64,000 nucleotides of DNA, taken from the NCBI GenBank assembly GCA_027579435.1, contig JANBPK010000922.1, positions 124,001 through 188,000 on the forward strand. Direction: 5' to 3'. The notes below the pieces were generated by a model. It saw only the letters and a list, made by a program, of their open reading frames with translations. It made no database searches and had not been told where the DNA came from. This document shows positions 45,954 through 56,500 of the stretch, one piece after another. The first letter of the stretch is position 1, and each line of letters opens with the position of its first letter. Source of the stretch: Candolleomyces eurysporus (Eukaryota > Basidiomycota > Agaricomycetes > Agaricales > Psathyrellaceae). Position numbers and translations under genes: made by a program.

Positions 45954-46994
45954 CTATTCATATACACGGATCGGCTTGCCTTCCAAAAATGCCAAAATGT
46001 TTTCCGCCGTTTGCTCATAAAACACCTTAAAATTCGTATCCGAAAGATACGCCGAGTGTGGACTCAGCGTCACATTCTTCAACTGTCTAATCGGGTGGTC
46101 CAAGGGGAGCGGTTCGATATCGTATACGTCCAACCCCGCTCCAGCGATCTTGCCTTCCCTCAATACGTCGATTAAAGCCGCTTCGTCGATGAGCGGACCT
46201 CTTGAAGTGTTGATGAGGAAGGACGTAGGTTTGAGCAGGGCGAGGTCGTCACGAGAGAGGATGTGACGCGTGGAAGCAGAGAGGACGATGTGTAATGAAA
46301 CGACATCGGATTCTTGGAGCAGTTGGGATTTTGTTGGGATGTATTCGACCCCGGCAGCTTCTGCACGTTCGGGCGTGAGGTGCGGAGACCAACCGATGAC
46401 GCGGAGGTTAAAAAGTTTGGCGATCTAATACGAAGGAAGTAATTAACACCTCGGGGCGAATGGGTAATATGAAGTGAAACTGACCCTGGCAACTTGAGTT
46501 CCCAGCCGACCCACTCCAATCAAGCCCAACGTTCGGCCAGATAGCCCCAACGGCAGTGTACTCTGCCATTGTGGATTGCCATTCTTGATATTTCGATCTT
46601 CCACTACAATCGACCTGACGGTCGCAAGTAGTAAAGCCCAAATATGCTCCAACGTCGAGTTGCCTCCAGCACCAGTTCCTGATACAACGATTCCCTTGCT
46701 CTTCGCATGTGCGGAATCGATTCCGAGGTTCCTAAATCCCGTCGTCGCGATGAGCTTGAGGTTAGGTAGTCTGTCGAGTAGAGAGGCCGGAAACTTTGTG
46801 CGTTCCCGCATAGCGGAGATGATCTGATATGGAGCCAGACGTTCCACGAGAGCATCTTCATCGTGAAGGGTATCAGTGAAGATGTCGACGGACGAGACTT
46901 TGTCCCGGACAGCAGACCAATCCGCCAACTTGGTCGACAGAGACTGGTAGTCGTCGAGAACGGCGACGCGGGGAAGACCTGATTCGGCGCTCAT
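45954..46994 (-). CDS. D1: D-isomer specific 2-hydroxyacid dehydrogenase
   Basis: The family reduces 2-oxo acids to D-2-hydroxy acids (or the reverse) with NAD(P)H in the cytosol. Exons 46994-46485 and 46424-45954 give 326 residues, the normal length. The Rossmann nucleotide-binding loop is GRTLGLIGVGRLGTQVAR (about residues 153-170). The catalytic triad is visible as Arg in LINTSRGPLIDE, Glu in LDVYDIEPLP and His in VTLSPHSAY. The intron (GTCAGT...ATTAG) falls right after the Rossmann loop, as in D2. Substrate cannot be told: glyoxylate/hydroxypyruvate reductase-like and other fungal members share these motifs. It is nearly identical to D2 and alternates with the zinc-finger genes. Confidence 0.92.
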
Positions 46995-47194
46995 TTTGCT
47001 ATGGTGGCTGGTAGAGAGGAATCAATCCCGGTGGACATCTCGCCGAATTACCTTCTCGGATAGGGAAGCGAGGAAGGGGAACTATGGCATGTGATGGCGT
47101 GATTAGATGTGAAGAAGATGAGTCGGAAGGAGAGGCTCAAACGATGGTCGACAGCCCCTCGTCGAGGACAATCGCGGGCTCAGAGGCCTGTCGA

Positions 47195-47400
47195 CGACGC
47201 TGCAGCCGATGGGCAGGTGCTAGATTTTGTAGGGCTGTATTCGACACTCGCAGCTTCTGTGCGTTCGGGTGTGAGGTGCGGAGACCAGCCGGTGACTCGG
47301 GCCTCTTGAGGCGTTAATAGGGAAAGCCGTAAATTTGAGGAGAGGGATGTCGTCCAGAGAGAGGATATGGCTTGTGGAGGTGGTTTCGCAGCCCGTGACA
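47195..47400 (-). pseudogene. D5: short rearranged dehydrogenase relic
   Basis: The piece 47235-47310 matches the start of D exon 2 (frame VIGWSPHLTPERAEAA). It then jumps to the SRGP/LIN segment (47310-47385) and to the shared non-coding block GCCCGTGACAAAGGTCCG. The internal junction is the same as in D3. It sits between the Z6 3' block and the D1 promoter. Confidence 0.7.
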
Positions 47401-47586
47401 AAGGTCCGGCAATGTGTCGTGTTCCCCGCGGAACTGCGAAACCACTTCCCTCCTTGGATTGTCGATAAGACCATTCCGGCATCACGAAACCCTGGAATGG
47501 CTGGGAACTTGACAACACACAGGAATCGTCAGTCTCGCTACCGGAGACTAGCTGGTAAACGCAGCACAAATATATATGCATTCACA

Positions 47587-47883
47587 AAGAGAGCTATTCC
47601 TATTTTACAAAAGTTACGTTTGCGGGTTCTAGTACACACAAACCCCTGCCCGGAGCATACCATCAGCCGAGTAGGCAATCAACTCCAATTCCAATATTCC
47701 AAGTCCAATTCCGGCGAAACCAAAAGCACAGAGTAGAGGTGAAATGAAAGACGGGCAACAACTCGTACGACCGCGAAGTTGTAGCCCGTATCCCAGTCCA
47801 ACTATTCGGAGAAAGATTAGACTTGAAAGTGCGTCTAGAGAAATACTCACCTTCCGACGCATACGAATGACAATGAGGATAAA
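47587..47883 (-). repeat. Common Z 3' block with conserved downstream intron
   Basis: The block after the Z6 stop codon recurs after Z2 (about 36760-37077), Z3 (39020-39326), Z4 (41650-41947) and Z5 (43655-43943). It contains CGGGCAACAACT, GTAGCCCGTATCCCAG and, on the gene strand, a GTGAGTAT donor 34 nt beyond the stop followed about 49 nt later by a TAG acceptor. This suggests a 3' UTR intron (47850-47802 for Z6) shared by five copies. Z1 lacks it. Confidence 0.6.
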
Positions 47884-48875
47884 TCAAACAGTCAAAAACC
47901 TCGAGACCCCCGCAGTCACCTGTCCGAACCTCTCAAACACCTCCTCCATAGACGCCAATCCGCAACACCCGCTCTCGAGGTGCTGGATGAGCGCAGACAC
48001 AAGGACGAACTGCTTAGCGCACTTGGGGCACAAGAACTCTTTGGGATCGTGGACGGGAGAGTTCATGTGCGCTGTGAGCGAGGCAACAGTTCGGAAAGTG
48101 TCTGGGCAAATCGGACAGGTGTACGGGGTGCCGAGATGGATCAAGTTCTCAGGGAGGTACACAGCCAAGGGTTTGGCATTGAGTCGAATGGGGTTGGAAA
48201 TGGATGGTGGGGTTACGGGGACGAGCGATGCCTGGAGCTCAGCATGTCCGAGAGGGGGACCAGGCACCACTTCCGTTGCACCATGAAGGTCGGCGAGACC
48301 CTCACCCCCAAGTCGGGTATGAAAATCACTCTGACCTTCGTCGGCGCCGGCAATCAAATACGTTGTATCGAGTCCTATGCTGGGAGAGATGGTGATTGGA
48401 GGGACAACACCGAGCATCTGCACGGCCGCAGTGACTTGATGCCTGGAAACACAGTGCACACCAGACTCAAGGTGGTGAGCGAAGGCAGAGGGTGACTTGA
48501 ATTCTTTGTTGCAAACACTGCAGGGAATTGATTGGGCGCAGTTCTTCAGAGTTTTCGGCTCCCTCTTCTTCTTCTGGTCCTTGTAAGTTTGACGACAGGA
48601 ATAAATGGTTTCGTCAAGCAACTCACCGGCTTGGCAGGCGAAACGCCTCCTGAATGCTTGGTCGCGGTATGCTAAGGACGGGTATGTTGAACGCTTACAA
48701 GTGATACGAGAGGATTGTTCCTTACACCCTTTAAATTGTGCTCGGCCCAGAAGCATTTATTGCAAAGGCCGCAGGTCCAGAGAGTGAAGGTATGGCCTTT
48801 GGAAAGACAGTGATCTCTTAAAGCACCGGGCTTCTTGAACGCGCGGTGGCAGTCGTTACAAGCGCGAACTGGCAT
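47884..48875 (-). CDS. Z6: multi-finger C2H2 zinc-finger protein
   Basis: Exons 48875-48726, 48671-48627 and 48579-47884 give 296 residues. Fingers are CNDCHRAFKKPGALRDHC...H, CGLCNKCFW, CSVCNKEFKSPSAFAHHLES, CPICPDTFRTVASLTAHMNS and CPKCAKQFVLVSALIQHLES with GCCGLASM. Exon 3 starts with a Lys-rich stretch (DQKKKREPKTLK) that looks like a nuclear signal. The TEVVPGPPL linker block is present. D2 lies upstream on the same strand and the common 3' block follows, so this is the best-preserved cassette. Confidence 0.84.
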
Positions 48876-49047
48876 TTGGACACCGTAGTCGAGTGCGTCG
48901 TAACCTAGGGGCGGTGTGGGGGAGAAGGGTGGAAATAAACATTGCGGGNCCCCCCNTATATGAGGCTTATCACGGACCCAAAAGATTGGAGAAGCACGGG
49001 AAATATTTCCGCTGTGTGTGGACCCACAGAAGAAGAGACGTTCACGA

Positions 49048-49067
49048 GGCCACCCCAGATAACTGAA
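49048..49067 (-). promoter_or_regulatory. Conserved Z-promoter element (Z6)
   Basis: GGCCACCCCAGATAACTGAA is identical to the Z2 and Z4 elements and lies about 173 nt upstream of the Z6 start, between Z6 and D2. Confidence 0.5.
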
Positions 49068-49254
49068 TAGCCCTAACCTCGTGAGTGGCGGGAAAGCAAG
49101 GATGTGGGCGAGGCAAAGTGACATATGCTCCATTCGGATTATTATACAGGTTGATTTCAGCGACGGAACTTGGATTCGCTAGCTGACTACCTCAGACTAA
49201 TGTCATTCTTCCACAATAGGCCAAAATACAGCTTAAAATGTACACACCGCACAC

Positions 49255-50295
49255 CTATTCATATACACGGATCGGCTTGCCCTCCAAAAATGCCAAAATA
49301 TTCTCCACCGTTTGCTCATAAAACACCTGAAAATTCGTGTCCGAGAGATACCCCGAGTGCGGACTCAGCGTCACATTCTTCAACTTTCTAATCGGGTGGT
49401 CCAGGGGGAGCGGTTCGATATCGTACACATCCAACCCTGCTCCAGCGATCTTGCCCTCCCTCAACACATCAATCAAAGCCGCTTCGTCGATGAGCGGACC
49501 TCTCGAGGTGTTGATGAGGAAGGACGTGGGTTTGAGCAGGGCGAGGTCATCTCGGGAAAGGATGTGGTGCGTGGAAGCGGAGAGGACGAGATGTAATGAG
49601 ACGATATCGGATTCTTGGAGCAGTTGGGATTTTGTTGGGATGTATTCGACCCCGGCAGCTTCTGCACGTTCGGGGGTGAGGTGCGGAGACCAGCCGATGA
49701 CGCGGAGATTAAAGAGTTTGGCGATCTAATACAAAGGAAGTAATTAGTACCTCGGGGCGAATGGGCAATATGAGGTGAAGCCGACCTTGGCAACTTGACT
49801 CCCAAACCGACCTACTCCAATCAAGCCCAACGTTCGGCCAGATAGCCCCAATGGCAATGCACTCTGCCATTGCGGATTGCCGTTCTTGATATTCCGATCC
49901 TCCACTGCAATCGACCTGACAGTCGCGAGTAGCAAAGCCCAAATGTGTTCCAACGTCGAGTTGCCTCCAGCACCAGTTCCTGATACAACGATTCCCTTGC
50001 TCTTCGCATGTACGGAATCGATTCCGAGGTTCCAAGGCCCCGTCGTCGCGATGAGCTTGAGGTTGGGCAGCCTGTCGAGAAGTGAGGCGGTGAATTTGGT
50101 GCGTTCCCGCATAGCGGAGATGATTTGATATGGAGCTAGACGCTCCACGAGAGCATCTTCATCGTGAAGGGTGTCGGTGAAGACGTCTAGAGACGAGACT
50201 TTGTCCCGGACCGCAGACCAATCTGCCAACTTGGTCGACACAGACTGGTAGTCGTCGAGAACGGCGACGCGGGGAAGACCTGATTCTGCGCTCAT
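49255..50295 (-). CDS. D2: D-isomer specific 2-hydroxyacid dehydrogenase
   Basis: Exons 50295-49786 and 49725-49255 give 326 residues, like D1. The Rossmann loop GRTLGLIGVGRFGSQVAK and catalytic residues (Arg in SRGP, Glu in DVYDIEPLP, His in LSPHSGY) are intact. The donor is GTCGGC instead of GTCAGT. D1 and D2 differ at few positions over the whole length, mostly conservative, so both are under constraint or recently duplicated. Upstream (50395-50570) is a block also present upstream of D1. Confidence 0.92.
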
Positions 50296-50394
50296 TCTGC
50301 GATGGTGGGTGGTAGAGAGGAATCAATCCCATTAGATATCTCGCTGAACTACCACAGGGGGGNTTCACCCGAACAGCCCGAGGTAGGCCCACTC

Positions 50395-50570
50395 CTTCAT
50401 CCTGGGATAGGGAAGCAAGGATGGGNAACTATGGCATGTGATGGTGTGGTTAGATGTGAAGATGAGCCGGAAGGAGAGGCTCACCAAAGATGGTCGACAA
50501 CCCCTTGTCGAGGACAATCGCGGGCTCAGAGGCCTGCCGACGAAGCTGCAGCCGATGCACAGGTGATCGG
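50395..50570. repeat. Duplicated block upstream of the dehydrogenases
   Basis: The stretch with GATAGGGAAGCAAGGATGGG, GGAAGGAGAGGCTCA and GACAATCGCGGGCTCAGAGG matches 47057-47220 upstream of D1. Its minus-strand frame (LTVDGVLVAVCNDDSTVLIL continuing from 50685) looks protein-like but is not identified; only part of it is duplicated. Ns at 50363 and 50426 interrupt it. Confidence 0.6.
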
Positions 50571-51373
50571 CAATGTCTCCGGGGTGTGTGGCCTTCAAAT
50601 CCCACTCACGGCGAAGGCGGTCGAGAATGAGTACAGTAGAGTCATCATTGCAAACGGCGACGAGCACACCGTCGACGGTGAGCACGACGTCAAGAAGAGT
50701 CGAACCCCGTCAACCAGCGTCTGCCCGTTGACGCCGACCCCGCATCACGAGGGAACAGTACAAACAGGGACAAATGGTCCGTGCGTCACTACCTGGCTAT
50801 ATAAGCCTGTCGCCTGCCATGCTTGATCCCTATCTCTTGTGCTCGGGCATGTGCTGTTGCCAGTGAGGTTTCTACCGAGGCGCAGCTTTTTTGCTGATTG
50901 CAAATTACACATCCGAACTCGTCTCTCAGCTTAGGCTTTGAGCAATTTTTGGAAAAAAAAATCATTACCTTCTAGGTTTTGAAACCCGTATGTAGATTGC
51001 CTCGAGACCTGGTGATAGCTTTGGCTTGAAGGTCGGAAGGGTACGAGGAGGAAGTCTCCGATTTCGGATGTTTGTAGAAGCACTTTTGTAGTCTCATGAA
51101 TGCACATGAACTTTTAACAACTCTTCGCGGGAATTTTTGAGAGGACATTGATTTGAATTGCTGATTCCTGAACGTCGCTGTGCGTATAGTAGATTGATCA
51201 TGAAATCATTGCACCGGAGTTGCACCAAATTTTTGACGAGGTAGAATTATTAATGCAATAGATCGAAAGCCCAACATAAAGACATAGTAGAGTAGCATAC
51301 ATATGAACCGAAAGCATCGATACGAAAATTAAACAAAATGGTATATCAACTGTAACTGTACCGCTACGACAGC
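50571..51373. other. Spacer upstream of the dehydrogenase block, downstream of the dynein gene
   Basis: No dynein motor or linker sequence is found in any frame here, which matters for the truncated dynein gene that ends at 51374. AT-rich stretches are near 50950 and 51250-51350. Confidence 0.6.
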
Positions 51374-54300
51374 TCACGAAAACCTCCTCCCACCACCTCC
51401 ACCCATCAACCCCTCAATCGAATGATGCTCCAACTCATTCCTCGCCTTCAGAATCTGCGCGTGCATCTCCTTCATCGCATTGCCCAACTTCACTCCAAAC
51501 CTGCTCAGAATATCCCTCTGCCATGCGTCGTACTTGGCGTTCACCCTCGCCTGTACTTGCTCGTAATCAATGACGCAAACCCCAAACGATTTGCTCGTAT
51601 CGCTCGTGTCGAACGTTGACCTCGCCTTCTTGATTTCGGTAAGGAGCTGTTGCCAATGCGAAAGCGAGTCTCCGAGTCGGTTGAACACGTATTCCGCTTC
51701 GAGATCCCATAGGGATTGGAATTGAAGCCATTTGGCGACGTAGTCGGTGAGCTGCTGCACTTTTTGTTCGATGAGTGCGAAAGGTTTCTCGAGAGTGGTA
51801 TCCGGGAATTGGGTGAGCTACCGGTGAGGACGGATCGTTAGCGCGCGTAGAATAGTAGGATAGGAGGATAAATACTTACCAGGGATGTGTACGTCGTCTC
51901 CGCCAATACAGATCCTTGCATCTGTAACCCAATTTCGTATCTCGAACTCTGGATCCTCCGCAGTCGGCACACAACGCCCAACCAATCGTGCAGCTCCTTG
52001 ATCCAATTCGCTCTAGCGTACTCGATAGGTGGGTCCAAGAAGATGACTTGGTTCTGTATCCGGATTTCGTGTACGATGGGTTTGACGATCATATGGTGTT
52101 CCATAAACTGTAAGAGGAAGGGAATTAAGGATCAGCATCTCAGAGGGTCTTTCGAAAATAAGGAAGAAACCAGATCCCTCACCTTCTCGTCTTTCGACAA
52201 CTTCTTGTCCCCCACACCACCGACAGCTGCGCCTCCCCTCCTCTTCCCGCCTCCCACAACAACGACCTCTCTCCTCGGCGCAAGACCATCCCCCTCATCC
52301 GTCCTCCCAAACTCTGAGCACCACACCTGGATGATCTGCGTCAATCTTTGCAGCAGAATCCCCTCGATGCGTTTGTCCATGTCCGAAACCCACTGTTCGA
52401 GGTTGGCGTAGCCCTCCAAGTTGAGTTTATCAATGGCTGCTTGGATCTTGCCCAGCAGGTCGGAGAAGGCTTCGGCTGTGTAGGCGCATGTGGCGAGATC
52501 TTCAACGTTGCGGAGCATATCTTTGTAGAGGTCAATCACGTTGTTGGTTTTGTCCTGTAGAAAATATACTTTGTTAAATGGCATTGCGAGGACGACGGGA
52601 GTAAGAAGGAGCGGACCTGGAGCACAGAAACGACGCTAGCGAACTCGCGGACGAACTGGATATGCCGATTGTCCCGCCCATCCGAGGTAGAGATGTACCG
52701 CGCAGTATCGTACTGGTTGATAAAGTAATCCCATCGAATGTTCATACCTGCACAAGGACGAAGTCGTCAGCTCGCTTGCCTTCAAAGAAAGCCGATAAAG
52801 GTAGGAAAAATATTCTACGCACCCTTGCTTATCATCCTCTGCGCCTCATTCCTATACTCGGCCACCAACCACTCAATGCCCTTATTCTTGTCCACCAAAT
52901 CCAACGTCTGTCCATACGTCCTGACCGTCTCCATCAAGCTCACAGCATGCGGATACACCCTCTTCGCATCCTTGGCCATGTTCGTAATCGCATGCGGCAC
53001 CTGGAAACTCAACCATAGCAAATTCCTAACCTCCTTGAACAAGGTTATAATCTGCGGGTCAAAGTTCACAGCCAACTGGAAGCCCCCTCCTCTGAGGCGC
53101 ACGATTTCAAACAGCCTTCCGTCGACACCCATGTTTCGTCGATTGATATCGTGGAGCCAGGCTTCAAAAACGGTTCGGGTGTCCAGCTTTTTGCGGAAGG
53201 CGGAGGATTCGGATTGGAGCTTTTGGCCTTCGCCGTAGAATTCCCATCCTTTACCGAGGACGTCTTCGACTCGTTTCATGTATGCGTTGAGCTGACGTTC
53301 GATTTGGCGGGCCCAGATTATGGCACCTGCGATTGGTGGGAGGTCCCGCATTTGTGACATGTGGAAGGCTTCTGAGTAGCGGTATTGTGTTTTGAACTAG
53401 AGGAATCACGGCTGTTAGTTGGTGGCGAAGGGTTTTCAGGAAGGCTGGCTAACCTTGTCATGAAGATGCTTGATATCTTCCTTTACGGAGTCGATGAGCT
53501 GGGTTTGGTACTCCTGGATGGCGCCACGAATCTAGAAAGCGGGGCCGAGTCAGGAAGGGGACTAGTCGACCTGAAAGCTGATCACACCTTCGGTCGAACG
53601 AAGAGAGCATTGAACTTGGAGAAGACACGGAACATTTCATTGGCATTCCTCGCTGTCCCCAATCGATCTCGCAGTCTGGCGATGATCTGGTTCTCTACTC
53701 TCGACACTCGCTCATTATACGCCGTTTCCGCGGCAGTCCAAATCTCCGAACCCTCTACAAGCGAATTAACAAACCGCCACACAAGACGAAAGGAAGGGCC
53801 TAGCTCACCAACAGAAACCTCCAAAACATCAATCCTCTTCATAATCTCATAAGCCTCCTTCACCTCTTCCTCCATATCCATACCCCCAATATCAATCCCC
53901 GCCGCTCCAAGACTCTTCGTTGGGCCCGTCATCACCGCCAACTGCTCATGCTGCTTCCTCCAGTCCCTCAAATACTGGGTCCTGTTCTGCAGCTTCGCAT
54001 GCGCTGGCACGATCTTGATCGGGATAAACTTCTCCACCCTCTTCCTCGTCAACTCCCTAGCCATACTCGTAAACTCCTTGATATGATCATCCCACGTCTT
54101 GAAAATATTGCTCGTCTGAGACAAGAGCCTCTCAAACGTCTCGTAGGGTGTGTAGAGGAGTCGATGGGAAGTGAGGATGTTGAGGAGGACGTCATTGAAA
54201 TCTCTCGAGATAGCTTCAACGAGCGGGAGGGCCCTCCGAATAGGATACGGCGACAACTTGAGCTTCCTATTGATATGCCCAAAAATCAGCCCGAGGGATT

Positions 54301-55426
54301 CGTGGATCTTGTCGAGGTCCGTAGCAGACAGCAGCTCGTTCAGCGGGAAATCCTTCATGAGCTGGTTGTACTTGTGCACGAGGTCGGTGGCGTCTTTGAG
54401 GCCTGTGTCGGCGATGAAGCTGACGGTGGCATGGAAACGTTTGGCGTTGCGGAGACAGTCCATGACCATGTTGACCTCCTCTGTGCGTAGCTGCGCTTCG
54501 ATATTCTCGAGAGCACGCTCCAGCGACAGCCAAAAATTGATTTCTTGCGACGCAGTGCCGGAAGCGACATCGCGAGTGAGTTTGGTGACAGCCTGGATGG
54601 ACTTGATCCACGAATTGACGTGACTGTGGAGGGTATTGAGGAAGGTACTGTCATTAAGGAGGGCAGGGGGTAAATGGGAGATATTCGGCCTGACATTCCC
54701 TTCATGCGCTTGCTGTACAGCTCGCTGGATGACATTGTGAATGATAAGATGGGTTTCGGGGATTTCGACGTTTTGTTGCAGATGCAAAAGCGACAGCTCG
54801 AGTTCTGCAAACTTTTTCTTCGTCATCGGGATGCCGAGCTTGGTATCACCCTCCTTCCCTCCCCCTCTCGACCCCACAAAGGCATCGAACCATGGCTTGA
54901 CACCATGGCTCACCAACGCGTGTAAACTCTCGTACGGCGTCTCGTCCCCGGCAAACAGGTTCAGGAAATGCAGTTGTGTCGCAAGAGGCGTCACAGGATC
55001 CAGCGCCGGACCACGTTTAATCAACGCGAGGGTCGTCACATTCGACGGATGGTATGTGAGCTGCGAGGTGAGATGGTACGCATAAAGAGGCGGGGCATCG
55101 TCTGTAACACATATCAGCCTCAATATCGAAGAAAATGAGCGCCACCACTGCACACACCCTCTAAATCCTCTTTCGTCTTTACGACATACAGCACACCTCC
55201 AGCTTCGGATGCAAATCTTGCCACCCTGGCGTCAAATTCATCGTCAAACAGACTCTCCAGATCCGATGGAGATGCCCCAATCACAGGTGGCAGCAGCGCA
55301 AGGAGATATGACCGGAAAACGCCTGGGTCGAACGATGATGCCGATGTCGATGTCGAGGCTTCACCTGGAGGGGGGGGTCAAGCCGTCGTGTGATGTCGAG
55401 CCATTCGTGGCGGGTATCGTGTCCAT
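51374..55426 (-). CDS. DYN1: Cytoplasmic dynein heavy chain, N-terminal tail only (truncated)
   Basis: The product matches the tail (DHC_N1) of cytoplasmic dynein heavy chain, which dimerises and binds the intermediate chains. Eight exons (55426-55158, 55101-53588, 53531-53454, 53396-52823, 52747-52617, 52554-52183, 52107-51880, 51817-51374) give about 1202 residues. Recognisable segments include [68 protein letters not shown] and [20 protein letters not shown]. The frame then stops ([11 protein letters not shown]) where the linker and the AAA+ motor of a normal chain of over 4000 residues should follow. A GTGAGC donor overlaps the stop, but no further dynein exon exists downstream in the window. 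A run of eight C in exon 1 breaks the frame unless it is seven. Confidence 0.88.
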
Positions 55427-56249
55427 GGCGCGTTTGGGTGCAAAGCAGATGTCCTATTCGTCGTGTTGGGCCTCCCTTTCGTCGTCGAGAAAGGGCGAGT
55501 CGTCGTGAAATCTGGATGGAAGACCCGTCCGCGGAAGGGTGGCCGTCTAAGACAAAAAATCAGAAATATGTATTCAATCCATGTTCAAGTTCGTTTACCT
55601 GGGTATAATTAACGTATCGTGAAGGCCGTACAGACCTATCGTGGTCGTCGTCGTCGTTGCTGGATAGAGGAACCCAAACTTCTCTGGCGACGCGACTGCT
55701 ACTTCCAATTGGAGTTGTTGCCTCCTATATTTGGCTTCCGTCAATCAAGCCTGGGATTCCGATTTGAATGTTGAACGTTGAGGCTTTGAAGCCTGAACGC
55801 CCATAGAAAGGCTTTATATTCACGTATAAGTACTGATAACAGCCGCTAATAATAGCAAGAAAAATGTCTAGAAGAATATGTGAACAAAGGCTACGATGTG
55901 CAACAATTTAACGTGCTCTTGGTCGCCATTGCCGGCTATCGCTAACTGGACAATGCCTACAAGCCCGAGGCCCACGACAAGGGAGCACGAGGAAGGAGGC
56001 ACAAAGGCCTCCCACCCACCTCGGGGTACAAAAAGGCAAACAACATGAATATCGGTAGTCAGTGGTCAGCAAGGATTCCTGGCACCCACCCCAAAAGGTA
56101 GGGCAGACAGCCAAGTTTGCGCCTGCGTCGTCCCTATACTAAACTACTAGCAGCGAAGAGTGTGGGCCGCCATCCGGCCTATATACCCCAACTTGAAATC
56201 CGAAAATAAGGCAGGGAGGGAGGGTGAGTCCAACACCCAGGATGACGTA
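55427..56249. other. Region without supported genes
   Basis: Presumed dynein promoter and 5' flank; no recognisable coding region. Confidence 0.4.
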
Positions 56250-56500
56250 GGACATCCGAAGGTCATCAACTATGAAAGACACCGACCGCACAGGACGTCT
56301 ACCACGCGGGATCAACTACGCAGGACATCTACCACATGGAACGTCGACTACACAGGACACCCAAGGGCTATCGACCGTGTAGGACATCAACCACGCAGGA
56401 TCTCGACCACACAGAATCTACCACGTAGGACATCACCATGCAGAACGTTGACCACACAGGACATCCAAAGGACATCTACCACGCAGGACGTAGCGGTCGA
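56250..56500. repeat. Degenerate minisatellite, core ACCACGCAGGACATCT
   Basis: About a dozen variants of (G)ACCAC(A/G)CAGGACATC recur at spacings of 16-24 bases, for example CTACCACGCGGGATC, CTACACAGGACACCC, CAACCACGCAGGATC, CTACCACGTAGGACATC and CTACCACGCAGGACG. The plus frame across it gives low-complexity Arg/Thr-rich peptide (RRTSTT) that I take as an artefact. Confidence 0.75.

Noticed and set aside
36760..50300. Tandem repeats considered as a possible CRISPR-like or satellite array
   Set aside because: The repeated units are kilobase-long gene cassettes with introns, not short direct repeats with unique spacers.
52132..54623. Plus-strand frames of 150-180 codons inside the dynein gene
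   Set aside because: They lie antisense to well-supported dynein exons and contain no known domain.
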